Shown in pieces: positions 40,621 to 48,499 of a stretch of 64,000 nucleotides of DNA. The stretch comes from Pseudomonas sp. BN411. Lineage in GTDB: Bacteria; Pseudomonadota; Gammaproteobacteria; Pseudomonadales; Pseudomonadaceae. The translations under genes and the position numbers were made by a program. A model generated the notes under the pieces. That model ran no database searches. It was not told the DNA's origin and was given only the letters and a program-made list of their open reading frames with translations. The stretch covers positions 1-64,000 of the forward strand of contig NZ_SSOM01000079.1 in NCBI RefSeq assembly GCF_029871235.1, in the 5' to 3' direction. Positions within the stretch are counted from its first letter, which is position 1, and the number at the start of each line of letters is the position of its first letter.

Positions 40621-41288
40621 TGAAACCGCTGTTGGTCGAAATGACTTTCGACTTCATCTGTCCCTGGTGCCTGATCGGCAAACGCAACCTGGAGAAGGCC
40701 GTGCGCACACTCGCGCAGAGTCGCCCGGATGTGCAGGTGCAAACGCGCTGGCGCGGCGTGCAGCTGCTGCCCCATCTGCCGGCGCAAGGCGTGCCCTTCA
40801 TGGAGTTCTACGTGCAGCGTCTCGGTAGCGAAGCCGCGGTACGTGCCCGCCAGGAGCAGGTGCAGGATGCCGCCTACCACGCCGACGTGGATGTGGACCT
40901 GCGCCGTATCGAAGTCATGCCCAATACCGCTAATGCCCATCGCCTCCTGGCTCTGGCCAAGGAGCAGGGCAGTGAGCGGCAGGTGGAAACCCTGCTGGAG
41001 CGCCTGTTCGCCGGCTACTTCCAGTCCGGCGAAGACCTGGGCAACAGCGAGCTGCTGCTGAGCGTGGCCAGGCAGTGTGGTTTCGACCCGCGTCGCCTGG
41101 AAGCCGCGCTGTTCGACGACGGTCGCCCCTATGTCGGTAGCGAGGCCGTCCCGGCTACCCAGGCAGTGCCGTCTTTTGCGATCGACCAGCGCCTGTCGCT
41201 GGCCGGCGCTCAACCGCCGTGGCTGATGCTGGCCCAGTTGCAACGTGCCCTGGAGCTGCGTGCTGCGGCGGAGGTCTGCACCGCATGA
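40620..41288 (+). CDS. DsbA-family thiol oxidoreductase / FrnE-like
   Basis: A thioredoxin-fold protein of 222 residues of the DsbA/FrnE/HCCA-isomerase type. CPWC (Cys14 and Cys17) lies in MTFDFICPWCLIGKRNLE, and the cis-Pro region is ATQAVPSFAIDQ near residue 180. It has no signal peptide, so it is cytoplasmic. Members act as disulfide oxidoreductases, protect from oxidative stress, or isomerise aromatic intermediates with glutathione. It overlaps both neighbours, so coupled translation is likely. Confidence 0.82.
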   Translation: MKPLLVEMTFDFICPWCLIGKRNLEKAVRTLAQSRPDVQVQTRWRGVQLLPHLPAQGVPFMEFYVQRLGSEAAVRARQEQVQDAAYHADVDVDLRRIEVMPNTANAHRLLALAKEQGSERQVETLLERLFAGYFQSGEDLGNSELLLSVARQCGFDPRRLEAALFDDGRPYVGSEAVPATQAVPSFAIDQRLSLAGAQPPWLMLAQLQRALELRAAAEVCTA

Positions 41289-41635
41289 CCCGGTTGGTGG
41301 AGGTTCCGGCAGCGCAGGTGCCGCCCGTGGGCGGGCGCAGCCTGTTCCGCCATGAAGAAAAGTCGCTGGTGCTGTTCAACCAGAACGGCGAGCTCTACGC
41401 CATCGACGAAGGCTGCCCGCACAACGGCGCGTCGCTGTTCAGTGGCCGCCTGGACGGGCGCCTGCTGCATTGCCCGGCCCACGGCCTGCGCTTCGATCTC
41501 GCCAGCGGCTGCGTGGCCGGCGTGAAAGGCTTTGGTGTCGCCACCTACGCGGTGGAGCTGCAGCAGGGCCGTTGTTTCATCGATCTGTCGCGGCCGCGTC
41601 CGCAGGAATCACTCGTATGTCTGCAACAGCAATAA
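41285..41635 (+). CDS. Rieske 2Fe-2S ferredoxin-like protein
   Basis: A soluble Rieske-domain protein of 116 residues. The cluster ligands are Cys44 and His46 (GCPHNGAS) and Cys63 and His66 (CPAHGLRF). It resembles NirD/BphF-type ferredoxins. No Rieske oxygenase large subunit is in this operon, so its partner is unclear. It overlaps the preceding gene by 4 bases and the following gene by 19 bases. Confidence 0.85.
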   Translation: MTRLVEVPAAQVPPVGGRSLFRHEEKSLVLFNQNGELYAIDEGCPHNGASLFSGRLDGRLLHCPAHGLRFDLASGCVAGVKGFGVATYAVELQQGRCFIDLSRPRPQESLVCLQQQ

Positions 41636-42627
41636 CCGCGCTGGGATCGCGTACCCGGGTATTGATGCCAGGTGTGATCGTCAGCGCCGTGGTCGCCGCG
41701 GCGGCCACCTTTCTTTCCGAGCACTACGGTGCTCCGGTGATGCTCTTCGCCCTTCTGCTGGGCCTTGCAGTGAACTTCCTGGCGACCGACGGTGCGTGCA
41801 AGCCCGGTATCGAGTTCACCGCCCGCGAAGTATTGCGGGTTGGCGTGGCACTGTTGGGCATTCGCATCACCCTGGAACAGATCGCGTCGCTCGGCTGGCA
41901 GCCAGTCGCCATGGTGGTGGCACTGGTGGTGGTTACCATCCTTGTGTCAGTCGCAGTGGCGCGTCTGCTTGGCTTCAACAGCCTGTTCGGCCTGCTTACC
42001 GGTGGCGCCACGGCCATCTGTGGCGCTTCGGCGGCCCTGGCCCTGGCGGCGGCGCTGCCGAGCCATCCGCAGAAGGAACGCGCGACGCTGTTCACGGTGA
42101 TCGGCGTATCGGCGCTGTCCACCCTGGCGATGATTCTCTACCCGATGATCGCCGAGGCCCTTGGGCTCTCGCCGTTGCATGCCGGGTTCTTCATCGGCGG
42201 CACCATCCACGACGTGGCCCAGGTGGTCGGCGCTGGCTACAGCATGGGTCACGAGACCGGCGACAGCGCCACCGTGGTCAAGCTGATGCGCGTGGCGATG
42301 CTGCTGCCGGTGATCGTCTGCGCCGCAATGATCACTCGCATGCGCGGCGCCGAGCCGGGCAGCAAGCGGCCGCCGCTGTTGCCCTGGTTCGCGGTGGGCT
42401 TCGTGATCCTGGCTGCGATCAACAGCACGGGTGTGATTCCGCCGGTGGTGCAAGAGGCCGGCAATGAACTGTCGCGCTGGTGCCTGGTAATCGCCATCAG
42501 CGCTCTGGGCATGAAAACCCAGCTCAAGGACCTGGCCTCGGTGGGTATCAAGCCCATCCTGCTGATGGTGGGGGAGACCGCCTTCCTCGCCGTCCTGGTA
42601 CTGGCCATGCTGCATTGGGGGTTTTGA
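41617..42627 (+). CDS. YeiH-family (UPF0324) membrane transporter, putative sulfate/anion exporter
   Basis: An integral membrane protein of 336 residues with about ten hydrophobic helices and the YeiH/UPF0324 hallmark segments FGLLTGGATAICGASAALAL and FIGGTIHDVAQVVGAGYSMG. Databases often name this family a putative sulfate exporter, but evidence is limited. The ATG at 41617 lies within the Rieske gene and follows CAGGAATC. It is the last gene of the operon, and a strong terminator follows at 42685. An anion by-product such as sulfite is one possible substrate, by inference from the TauD-like gene. Confidence 0.82.
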   Translation: MSATAITALGSRTRVLMPGVIVSAVVAAAATFLSEHYGAPVMLFALLLGLAVNFLATDGACKPGIEFTAREVLRVGVALLGIRITLEQIASLGWQPVAMVVALVVVTILVSVAVARLLGFNSLFGLLTGGATAICGASAALALAAALPSHPQKERATLFTVIGVSALSTLAMILYPMIAEALGLSPLHAGFFIGGTIHDVAQVVGAGYSMGHETGDSATVVKLMRVAMLLPVIVCAAMITRMRGAEPGSKRPPLLPWFAVGFVILAAINSTGVIPPVVQEAGNELSRWCLVIAISALGMKTQLKDLASVGIKPILLMVGETAFLAVLVLAMLHWGF

Positions 42628-42684
42628 AACCCTACTCCTGCTCCCGTAAGGGGGTCATCGACGCCTGCCACAGCGGGCACTTTG

Positions 42685-42732
42685 CCGCGCGACGAAGCCT
42701 CCTGGGACGGGTTTCGTAGCGCGGTTTTTTTT
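42685..42732 (+). terminator. Strong terminator closing the seven-gene operon
   Basis: CCGCGC-g-ACGAA-g-CC (42685-42699) pairs with GG-t-TTCGT-a-GCGCGG (42710-42724), and eight T follow (42725-42732). It lies 57 bases after the YeiH-like gene. Confidence 0.85.
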
Positions 42733-42746
42733 GCCTTCGTTTTTTG

Positions 42747-42948
42747 TGGGAGCGAATTCGTTCGCGAAACGGACCACCGGACCCATGCGGACCGGGCTGA
42801 TGGGTATCGCAAGCTCAACCCATCCTACGGTGCTCTTTCGGGGTGGAAGCCGCAGGCTTCTCGTAGGTTGGTCTGAGCGCAGCGAAGCCCAACATTCGTG
42901 CCATCAGCGAACCCGAATGGTGGATCGGTGAAGCGTGATCCACCCTAC
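42747..42948. repeat. Palindromic repeat cluster between converging operons
   Basis: This part of the 396-base gap holds GCGAATTCGTTCGC (42752-42765), GTAGGTTGGTCTGAGC...GCGAAGCCCAAC (42863-42893) and GGTGGATC...GATCCACCCTAC (42919-42948). These are three families that recur elsewhere in the window. No gene is seen. Confidence 0.75.
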
Positions 42949-43023
42949 GAGAGCACGGCGCTCATGGTTTCGTAGGGAGGATGTCGCCCTTCACATCCAC
43001 CATCCAATGCCGGCCGGCGCCGC

Positions 43024-44037
43024 TTACTCCTCCGCCTTCACCTGATGATCGCGACGCCAGGCCGCCGGAGCGGTGCCGAACTGGGTGGTGAACCAGCGGG
43101 TGAAGGAGCTGGGTACCGAATAGCCCAGCAGGTCGGCGATGCGGGAGAGGGAATAGCGGGGATTCTCCATGTAGCGCAGGACCAGGTCGCGGCGCACCTC
43201 GTTGATCAGGTCGGAGAAGGTCAATTCGCTTTCTTCCAGGCGCCGCTGCAGGGTGCGCACGTTCATCCCGAGGGACTGGGCGATCTGCTCAATGGTGGCG
43301 CGGCCCATGGGCAGCAGCAGGTAGATGGCCTTGCGCACGTCGTTCAGGGTCGACTGCTGGGCAGCGCCGGGCAGGGACTCCACCAGGCGCCGCGCATGTC
43401 GGGCCATGGCGGGGTCGGCCAGGGGGTTGGCCTTGTCCAGGTCGGCGGCCTGGCAAACGATGCCGTTGAATTCGCTACCGAATTCCACCTTGCAGCCGAA
43501 CACCCGCCGATGCAGTTGCAGGTCGGGCGGCGCGTCGTGGGAGAAGTTCACAGCCAGCGGACGCCAGCCCGAGCCGAGGAGGGCGCTGCACATGCGGAAC
43601 AGCACGCCGATGGCCAACTCGATGCCCTGGCGCACGGCCACCGGCGGGTCGGTGATGATCTCTTCCCGCAGCACCACCGTCTTGCCCACCTCGTCCACGA
43701 ACAGCGCAAGGGATTCGTTGAGCAGGTGACGGTACTGGACGATGGTCTCCAGCGCGTCGCGCAGTGTCGGCTGGTGCGACAGCAGCAGGCTGATGGCGCC
43801 GAAGTCAGAAAGCTGGCGGGACTCGGCCATGCGCAGGCCGAAGGTGAGGCAGCCGCTGGCGCGGGCGGAGTCTTCCAGGAGAGTAGCGGCCGCCGAGGTG
43901 GGCAGGCGTTGGTCGGGGTTTTCTATCAGTGCCTGGCTGAGGCCAGCCTGGCGCAGCATCTGTTGCGGGTTGAGACCGAGGTGTTGGGCCACTTCCATGT
44001 AGTTGGTAAGGGCCGCCGCGCGAACCATTGGGGTCAT
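43024..44037 (-). CDS. AraC-family regulator (Arabinose_bd/OruR type)
   Basis: A regulator of 337 residues. The N-terminal ligand-binding domain is of the AraC Arabinose_bd type (AALTNYMEVAQHLGLNPQQM, TSAAATLLEDSARASGCLTF). The C-terminal DNA-binding domain has two helix-turn-helices (ATIEQIAQSLGMNVRTLQRR and YSLSRIADLLGYSVPSSFTR). The ATG at 44037 (MTPMVRAAALTNYM) gives the usual family start. A frame 39 residues longer is less likely. It lies between two operons whose upstream regions share tandem 21-bp repeats, one of them in its own divergent promoter region, so it is the best candidate activator of both. Confidence 0.88.
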   Translation of the reverse strand: MTPMVRAAALTNYMEVAQHLGLNPQQMLRQAGLSQALIENPDQRLPTSAAATLLEDSARASGCLTFGLRMAESRQLSDFGAISLLLSHQPTLRDALETIVQYRHLLNESLALFVDEVGKTVVLREEIITDPPVAVRQGIELAIGVLFRMCSALLGSGWRPLAVNFSHDAPPDLQLHRRVFGCKVEFGSEFNGIVCQAADLDKANPLADPAMARHARRLVESLPGAAQQSTLNDVRKAIYLLLPMGRATIEQIAQSLGMNVRTLQRRLEESELTFSDLINEVRRDLVLRYMENPRYSLSRIADLLGYSVPSSFTRWFTTQFGTAPAAWRRDHQVKAEE

Positions 44038-44403
44038 GTTGATCGCCACGCTGTCGTTGTACCGGAGCTTGCCTGTAGGCATGCGCCGATTGTTCTTGTC
44101 AGATAAAGCGAAGTGAGTCTGTCGTCGCGGATAGTCTTTGAATTTGTCTTTCATGACAACGCCGGCATTTTTCCCTGTTCCGGCCAGATGGAAGTAAAGC
44201 CAATCCGTGGAATTTGGCCCAGGCCACGGACGGCGGGCATGGCCCTCGAACGAACCGTCAGGCGGGGCAAAATCGCGCTGTCATGAAATGCGAAGCACCT
44301 GACGTTCTATGCAAAGCGGCTACCCCCTTGCATCTCTACTGTTTGCATCACGAAGTTCCTTCCGCCGCGATGGCGATCCCATCAGACGCAACAGGTTAAT
44401 GAC
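44038..44403. other. Divergent regulatory region between araC-like gene and hydrolase operon
   Basis: This 366-base gap contains the tandem 21-bp operator (44279-44320). Otherwise it has no gene or repeat that I can identify. A promoter for the hydrolase gene should lie between 44320 and 44403, but no clear -35/-10 pair stands out. Confidence 0.5.
44279..44320. promoter_or_regulatory. Tandem 21-bp direct repeats, candidate AraC-family operator B
   Basis: Two abutting 21-base repeats (44279-44299 and 44300-44320) agree at 13 positions. They begin TGTCATGAAATGCGAAGC and TGACGTTCTATGCAAAGC. The first is nearly the same as the first repeat of the pair at 36129. They end 83 bases before the hydrolase start, compared with 73 bases for the other operon. 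Confidence 0.6.
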
Positions 44404-44973
44404 GTGAACGACAACGATAAAAACAGCACAACCATCCTCATCGTCCCGGGCCTACGGGACCATGTGCCGGAGCACTGGCAGACCCTGTTGGCAGAACAAC
44501 TGCCCAAGGTCCGCAGCGTACCGCCGCTGGAGCAGGACAAGCTGAGCCTGCCGGCACGGGTCGAGGCCATCCAGCGTGAGCTGGAGCAGATCGACGGCCC
44601 GGTGATCCTGGTGGCCCACAGCGCCGGCGCACTCATGGTGGTGCACTGGGCAGCCCGCTACAGCCGGCCGATCAAAGGCGCGCTGCTGGCGACCCCGCCG
44701 GATCTCGACGCCACCTGGCCCGAGAACTATCCGAGCCCGGCGTCCCTGCATGCCAATGGCTGGACCCCGTTGCCGCGCGAGCCGTTGCCGTTCCCAACCC
44801 TCGTTTGCGCCAGCGACGACGACCACCTCGCCAGTCTGGAAGCGGTACGCCGCATGGCCAGCGACTGGGAAAGCAGTCTCGTCGAACTGGGCGAAGTAGG
44901 GCACCTCAACCCGGCATCGGGTTACGGCGAATGGCCCTACGCTCATGAACTGATCCAGATGCTGGATCGCTGA
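44404..44973 (+). CDS. RBBP9/YdeN-type alpha/beta hydrolase
   Basis: A serine hydrolase of 189 residues in the RBBP9/YdeN family. The nucleophile is Ser73 in the elbow LVAHSAGALMV, the acid is in CASDDDHLAS (near 140), and the His is in GEVGHLNPASGYGEWP (near 170). Loop IVPGLRDHVPEHWQ is typical of the family. It starts at a GTG. The substrate is unknown. Carboxylester or acyl hydrolysis fits its place in front of the envelope transport genes, but that is inference. Confidence 0.85.
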   Translation: MNDNDKNSTTILIVPGLRDHVPEHWQTLLAEQLPKVRSVPPLEQDKLSLPARVEAIQRELEQIDGPVILVAHSAGALMVVHWAARYSRPIKGALLATPPDLDATWPENYPSPASLHANGWTPLPREPLPFPTLVCASDDDHLASLEAVRRMASDWESSLVELGEVGHLNPASGYGEWPYAHELIQMLDR

Positions 44974-45084
44974 AGCACAAATCAATCGAAGTCCGCCGGG
45001 GAGTCCGGCGAGATGGCACGCAGCCAAGCAACCGGCTGCGCGCTGAAAAGCAAGGAGCACGGAAAGGGTTGCGGTAGCCACTAC

Positions 45085-45122
45085 AACAAGAAGCGGAGCC
45101 AACGCATGAACAACAAGAATAA
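45085..45122 (+). promoter_or_regulatory. Two candidate Crc/Hfq (CA) motifs at the DUF1302 start
   Basis: AACAAGAA (45085-45092) precedes the ribosome site, and AACAACAAGAATAA (45109-45122) begins right after the ATG. Both fit AAnAAnAA. Two motifs flanking one start codon would be a strong Hfq/Crc target. Confidence 0.5.
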
Positions 45123-47028
45123 TCACAACCTCAACTTGCGCAGGTGCCTGCTCGCCTCGGCCATTGCTGCCGGATTGGGCGTGCCGGCCGTGGTGCAGGC
45201 CTTCGAGGTCAACACCGGGAATCCGGACTGGTCGGTTCGCTTCGACAATACCGTGAAGTACAACTACGGCGTTCGCACCGAGAGCGCGGACAAGCGCATG
45301 CTGGCCACGCCGAACAACAACGACGGCGACTACAACTTCCGTCGTTCCGGCACCAACATCACCAACCGCGTCGACCTGTTGACTGAGCTGGACGTGATCC
45401 ACCAGGGCAACAAGGGCTTCCGCGTCAGTGCCGCCAGCTGGTACGACAAGGCCTACGACAACACCGGCTCCAACTCGAACCCGTTCGTCAACGGCAACGA
45501 GGCCTTCTCCCGCATTGCCGGCCAGCCCGGCACCAACAATGCGGTTCTGGGCAGTCCGCACCTTTCCAACTACGCCCAGCGCTATTACAGCGGCCCGTCC
45601 GGCGAAATCCTCGACGCCTTCGTGTTCTACAGCACTGAAGTTGGCGAAGAGTCGATGTTCAGCGTCAAGGCCGGCCAGCACAACGTGTACTGGGGCGAGA
45701 CCATCCTGAACCCGGTGCATGGCATCAGCTACGGCCAGTCCGGCCTGGACCTGGCCAAGCTCGCCGCCGCGCCGGGCACCGAGGCCAAGGAACTGTTCGT
45801 TCCGCGTAACCAGGTTTCCGCGTCCTTCACCATCAACCCCGAGCTGACCGTTGCCGCCCAGTACTTCCTGGACTGGGACGAAGCACGCCTGCCCGAGGCC
45901 GGCACCTACTACGGCAGCTCCGACCTGGTGGGCACCGGCGCCCAGTCCTTCATCCTCGGCCACACCGGCGGTCCGGGCCTGGCGGGTCCGAACGGCACCC
46001 TCACCAGCATCGCCCGTGGCCACGACATCACCCCGGACAAGCGCGGTGACTGGGGCCTGATGCTGAAGTGGTCGCCGGAGTGGCTGGACGGCACCCTTGG
46101 CGCCTACTACCGCAATACTGCGGAAATCCTGCCGCAGGCGGTGCTCGATGGTACCGGGCTGACGGCGCGCGGCGCGGGCGGTCCCATCGCCAACGTGCGC
46201 AACTCCATCAGCACCACCAACTACAAGTTCGCCTATGGCGACGACATCGACATCTTCGGCCTGAGCCTGTCGAAGGACGTCGGTGGCGTCAGCGTGGCCA
46301 GTGACCTGAACGTCCGCCACAACATGCCCCTGGCGAGCATCCCGGCCATCGTCAGCGCCTCCGGCCGCGGCGGCCTGGCGGGGGGGCTCGGCCTGCTGCC
46401 GCCCCGCGTTCCGGGTACCGGCGTGGTCACCGATATTCCGAGCAGCGGCGACAGCATGAGCGCCACCGGCGACACGCTGCACTGGACCGTCAACGGCCTG
46501 ATGACCATCGGCGACACGCCGCTGTTCGACTCGGCGTCTCTGCTGGGCGAGCTCTACTACAGCAACCTGCTGAAGCTCGATAGCAAGAACGAGGCCCTCT
46601 ACAAGGGCAAGGACACCTACCGCGGCATCGACAAGCCGACCCGCGACAACTGGGGCGTCGCGGTGAACTTCACCCCCACCTGGTACCAGGTGTTCCCGGG
46701 CGTGGACCTGTCCACCCCGATGTCCGTCAACGTTGGTCTGGACGGCGTATCTCCGGTCCAAGGCGGCGGCGCCGAAGACACCGGCACCTACTCGGTCGGC
46801 ATCGGCGCGGCCATCTACAACCAGTACTTCGTGGACCTGAAGTACGTGGACTCTTTCGGCGATGCCGATAAGTGTGAAAACGGAGCCACCGACGGCTCGA
46901 CACCTAACGCATTGGACGCCACGCAGCGCTACACCTGCTTTGCCGGGGGTTACTCCTCCTTCTCCGGCGGCGGGGCTACCACGGAAGACCGTGGCGCGGT
47001 GTACCTGACTTTGAAGACCACCTTCTGA
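45106..47028 (+). CDS. DUF1302 outer-membrane protein
   Basis: A predicted outer-membrane protein of 640 residues. It has a signal peptide (MNNKNNHNLNLRRCLLASAI, cleavage after VVQA) and then beta-rich sequence with many aromatic and Asn-Gly turns, starting FEVNTGNPDWSVRFDNTVKY. It ends in Phe (YLTLKTTF). DUF1302 proteins are usually paired with DUF1329 proteins and are linked by gene context to uptake or handling of hydrophobic compounds such as steroids and terpenoids. The channel function is not proven. Confidence 0.87.
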   Translation: MNNKNNHNLNLRRCLLASAIAAGLGVPAVVQAFEVNTGNPDWSVRFDNTVKYNYGVRTESADKRMLATPNNNDGDYNFRRSGTNITNRVDLLTELDVIHQGNKGFRVSAASWYDKAYDNTGSNSNPFVNGNEAFSRIAGQPGTNNAVLGSPHLSNYAQRYYSGPSGEILDAFVFYSTEVGEESMFSVKAGQHNVYWGETILNPVHGISYGQSGLDLAKLAAAPGTEAKELFVPRNQVSASFTINPELTVAAQYFLDWDEARLPEAGTYYGSSDLVGTGAQSFILGHTGGPGLAGPNGTLTSIARGHDITPDKRGDWGLMLKWSPEWLDGTLGAYYRNTAEILPQAVLDGTGLTARGAGGPIANVRNSISTTNYKFAYGDDIDIFGLSLSKDVGGVSVASDLNVRHNMPLASIPAIVSASGRGGLAGGLGLLPPRVPGTGVVTDIPSSGDSMSATGDTLHWTVNGLMTIGDTPLFDSASLLGELYYSNLLKLDSKNEALYKGKDTYRGIDKPTRDNWGVAVNFTPTWYQVFPGVDLSTPMSVNVGLDGVSPVQGGGAEDTGTYSVGIGAAIYNQYFVDLKYVDSFGDADKCENGATDGSTPNALDATQRYTCFAGGYSSFSGGGATTEDRGAVYLTLKTTF

Positions 47029-47069
47029 CATTCCGCATAGCTCAAAAAATAGAGCAGGAGAACAACGAG

Positions 47070-48428
47070 ATGAAATTCGTGAAAACTCTGATGGCGGCTT
47101 CCCTCGCGGTGGCCTTCGCTGGTTCCGTCCATGCCGCCGTTTCGCCCGCCGAAGCCGCAAAGCTGGGCAACAACCTGACCCTGGTAGGGGCCGAGAAAGC
47201 GGCCAGTGCCGATGGTTCGATTCCGGCCTATGACGGTGGCCTGACCACCGCTCCGGCTGGCTTCAAGGCCGGCGACAGCATGCGCCCCGATCCCTTCGCC
47301 AGCGAAAAGCCGGTGATGTCGATCGACGGCAAGAACGTCGACCAGTACAAGAACCTGCTCAGCGCCACTACCGTGGAACTGGCCAAGCGTTACCCGGACT
47401 TCCGCGTTGATGTCTACCCGACCCACCGTACCGTGGCCATGCCGCAGCCGGTGCTGGACAACGCGGTGAAGAACGCCACCGGCGCCAAGACCGCCAATGA
47501 CGGCCTGGCTCTGGAAAACGTCCTGCCGGGCGTACCGTTCCCGATCCCGCAGTCGGGCGCCGAAGCCATGTGGAACCACCTGCTGCGTTACCAGGGTGTG
47601 ACCATCAACTCCAAGTACGACTCCTGGAACGTTGACGCCGCGGGCGTGGCTACCCTGGCCACCACCGGCCAGGCCTTCATCAACTACCCGATCTACGAAG
47701 ACCTGAACAAGCCCATCGCCAATACCGACGTGTATTACCAGATGAAGCTGTACTACTCGGGTCCGGCCCGCCGCGCCGGCGAGGCGATCATGCTCAAGGA
47801 CGCCGCCAACGCCGTCGAGCAGCCGCGCCGCGCCTGGCAGTACCTGCCCGGCCAGCGCCGCGTGAAGCTCGCGCCGAGCCTGGCTTACGACACCCCGAAC
47901 CCGGGTACCGCCGGTGCCGGCACCTACGATGACGTGTTCGTCTTCAACGGCGCCCTGGACCGCTATGACTGGAAACTGGTTGGCAAGCAGGAACTCATCG
48001 TTCCCTACAACACCTACAAGCTGACCTACGCCCAGGACCCGAAGGCCCTGACCACCGCCAACCACCTGGCACCCGACTACGTGCGCTGGGAGAAGCACCG
48101 CGTCTGGGTTGTGGAAGGCACGCTGAAGGCCGGCGCCCGTCACATCTACGCCAAGCGCCGCTTCTACCTGGATGAGGACAGCTGGGTCGCTCTGGCTTCC
48201 GACCAGTACGACGCCCGTGGGCAGATCTACCGTGGCTCCTTCGCCTTCCTCAGCCAGAGCTACGACAAGCAAGTACCGGACACCACCCCGTTCGTGATCT
48301 ACGACCTGGTGGGTAACTCCTACAACATCAACGGCATCGTTGGCCCGTACGGCGGCATCCGTTATATCGACCCGCTGACCAAGGCTCAGTGGGCAGCAGA
48401 GTCCCTGGCTGGCGCCGGCATTCGCTAA
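47070..48428 (+). CDS. DUF1329 periplasmic/outer-membrane-associated protein
   Basis: A secreted protein of 452 residues with signal peptide MKFVKTLMAASLAVAFAGSV (cleavage after VHA) and the DUF1329 pattern (ASADGSIPAYDGGLTTAPAG, VYPTHRTVAMPQPV, GQRRVKLAPSLAYDTPNP, RRFYLDEDSWVALASDQYD). The fold is thought to be LolA-like, able to hold lipid-like ligands. It follows DUF1302 by 41 bases. A strong terminator follows immediately, so downstream genes should be less expressed from this promoter. Confidence 0.87.
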   Translation: MKFVKTLMAASLAVAFAGSVHAAVSPAEAAKLGNNLTLVGAEKAASADGSIPAYDGGLTTAPAGFKAGDSMRPDPFASEKPVMSIDGKNVDQYKNLLSATTVELAKRYPDFRVDVYPTHRTVAMPQPVLDNAVKNATGAKTANDGLALENVLPGVPFPIPQSGAEAMWNHLLRYQGVTINSKYDSWNVDAAGVATLATTGQAFINYPIYEDLNKPIANTDVYYQMKLYYSGPARRAGEAIMLKDAANAVEQPRRAWQYLPGQRRVKLAPSLAYDTPNPGTAGAGTYDDVFVFNGALDRYDWKLVGKQELIVPYNTYKLTYAQDPKALTTANHLAPDYVRWEKHRVWVVEGTLKAGARHIYAKRRFYLDEDSWVALASDQYDARGQIYRGSFAFLSQSYDKQVPDTTPFVIYDLVGNSYNINGIVGPYGGIRYIDPLTKAQWAAESLAGAGIR

Positions 48429-48436
48429 GCCAGGTT

Positions 48437-48485
48437 GGTTGCCGCTCCCTTTGAGTGTGGGGGAGCGGCAACCGCTTTCTTTTTC
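48437..48485 (+). terminator. Strong terminator within the envelope gene set
   Basis: GGTTGCCGCTCCC (48437-48449) pairs with GGGAGCGGCAACC (48461-48473) over 13 bp, followed by GCTTTCTTTTTC. It lies 8 bases after the DUF1329 stop and 14 bases before the next start, so it probably sets a step-down in expression inside an otherwise continuous gene set. Confidence 0.88.
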
Positions 48486-48499
48486 AGAGGACAGTCCCG

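Noticed and set aside
36244..42627. Firm assignment of the operon to sulfonate breakdown
   Set aside because: TauD homology and the exporter's database name are not enough; the dioxygenase substrate cannot be read from sequence, so it is kept only as a hypothesis.
44452..47160. 902-codon minus-strand frame opposite the hydrolase and DUF1302 genes
   Set aside because: Spans several genes antisense, including their promoters; no recognisable domain.
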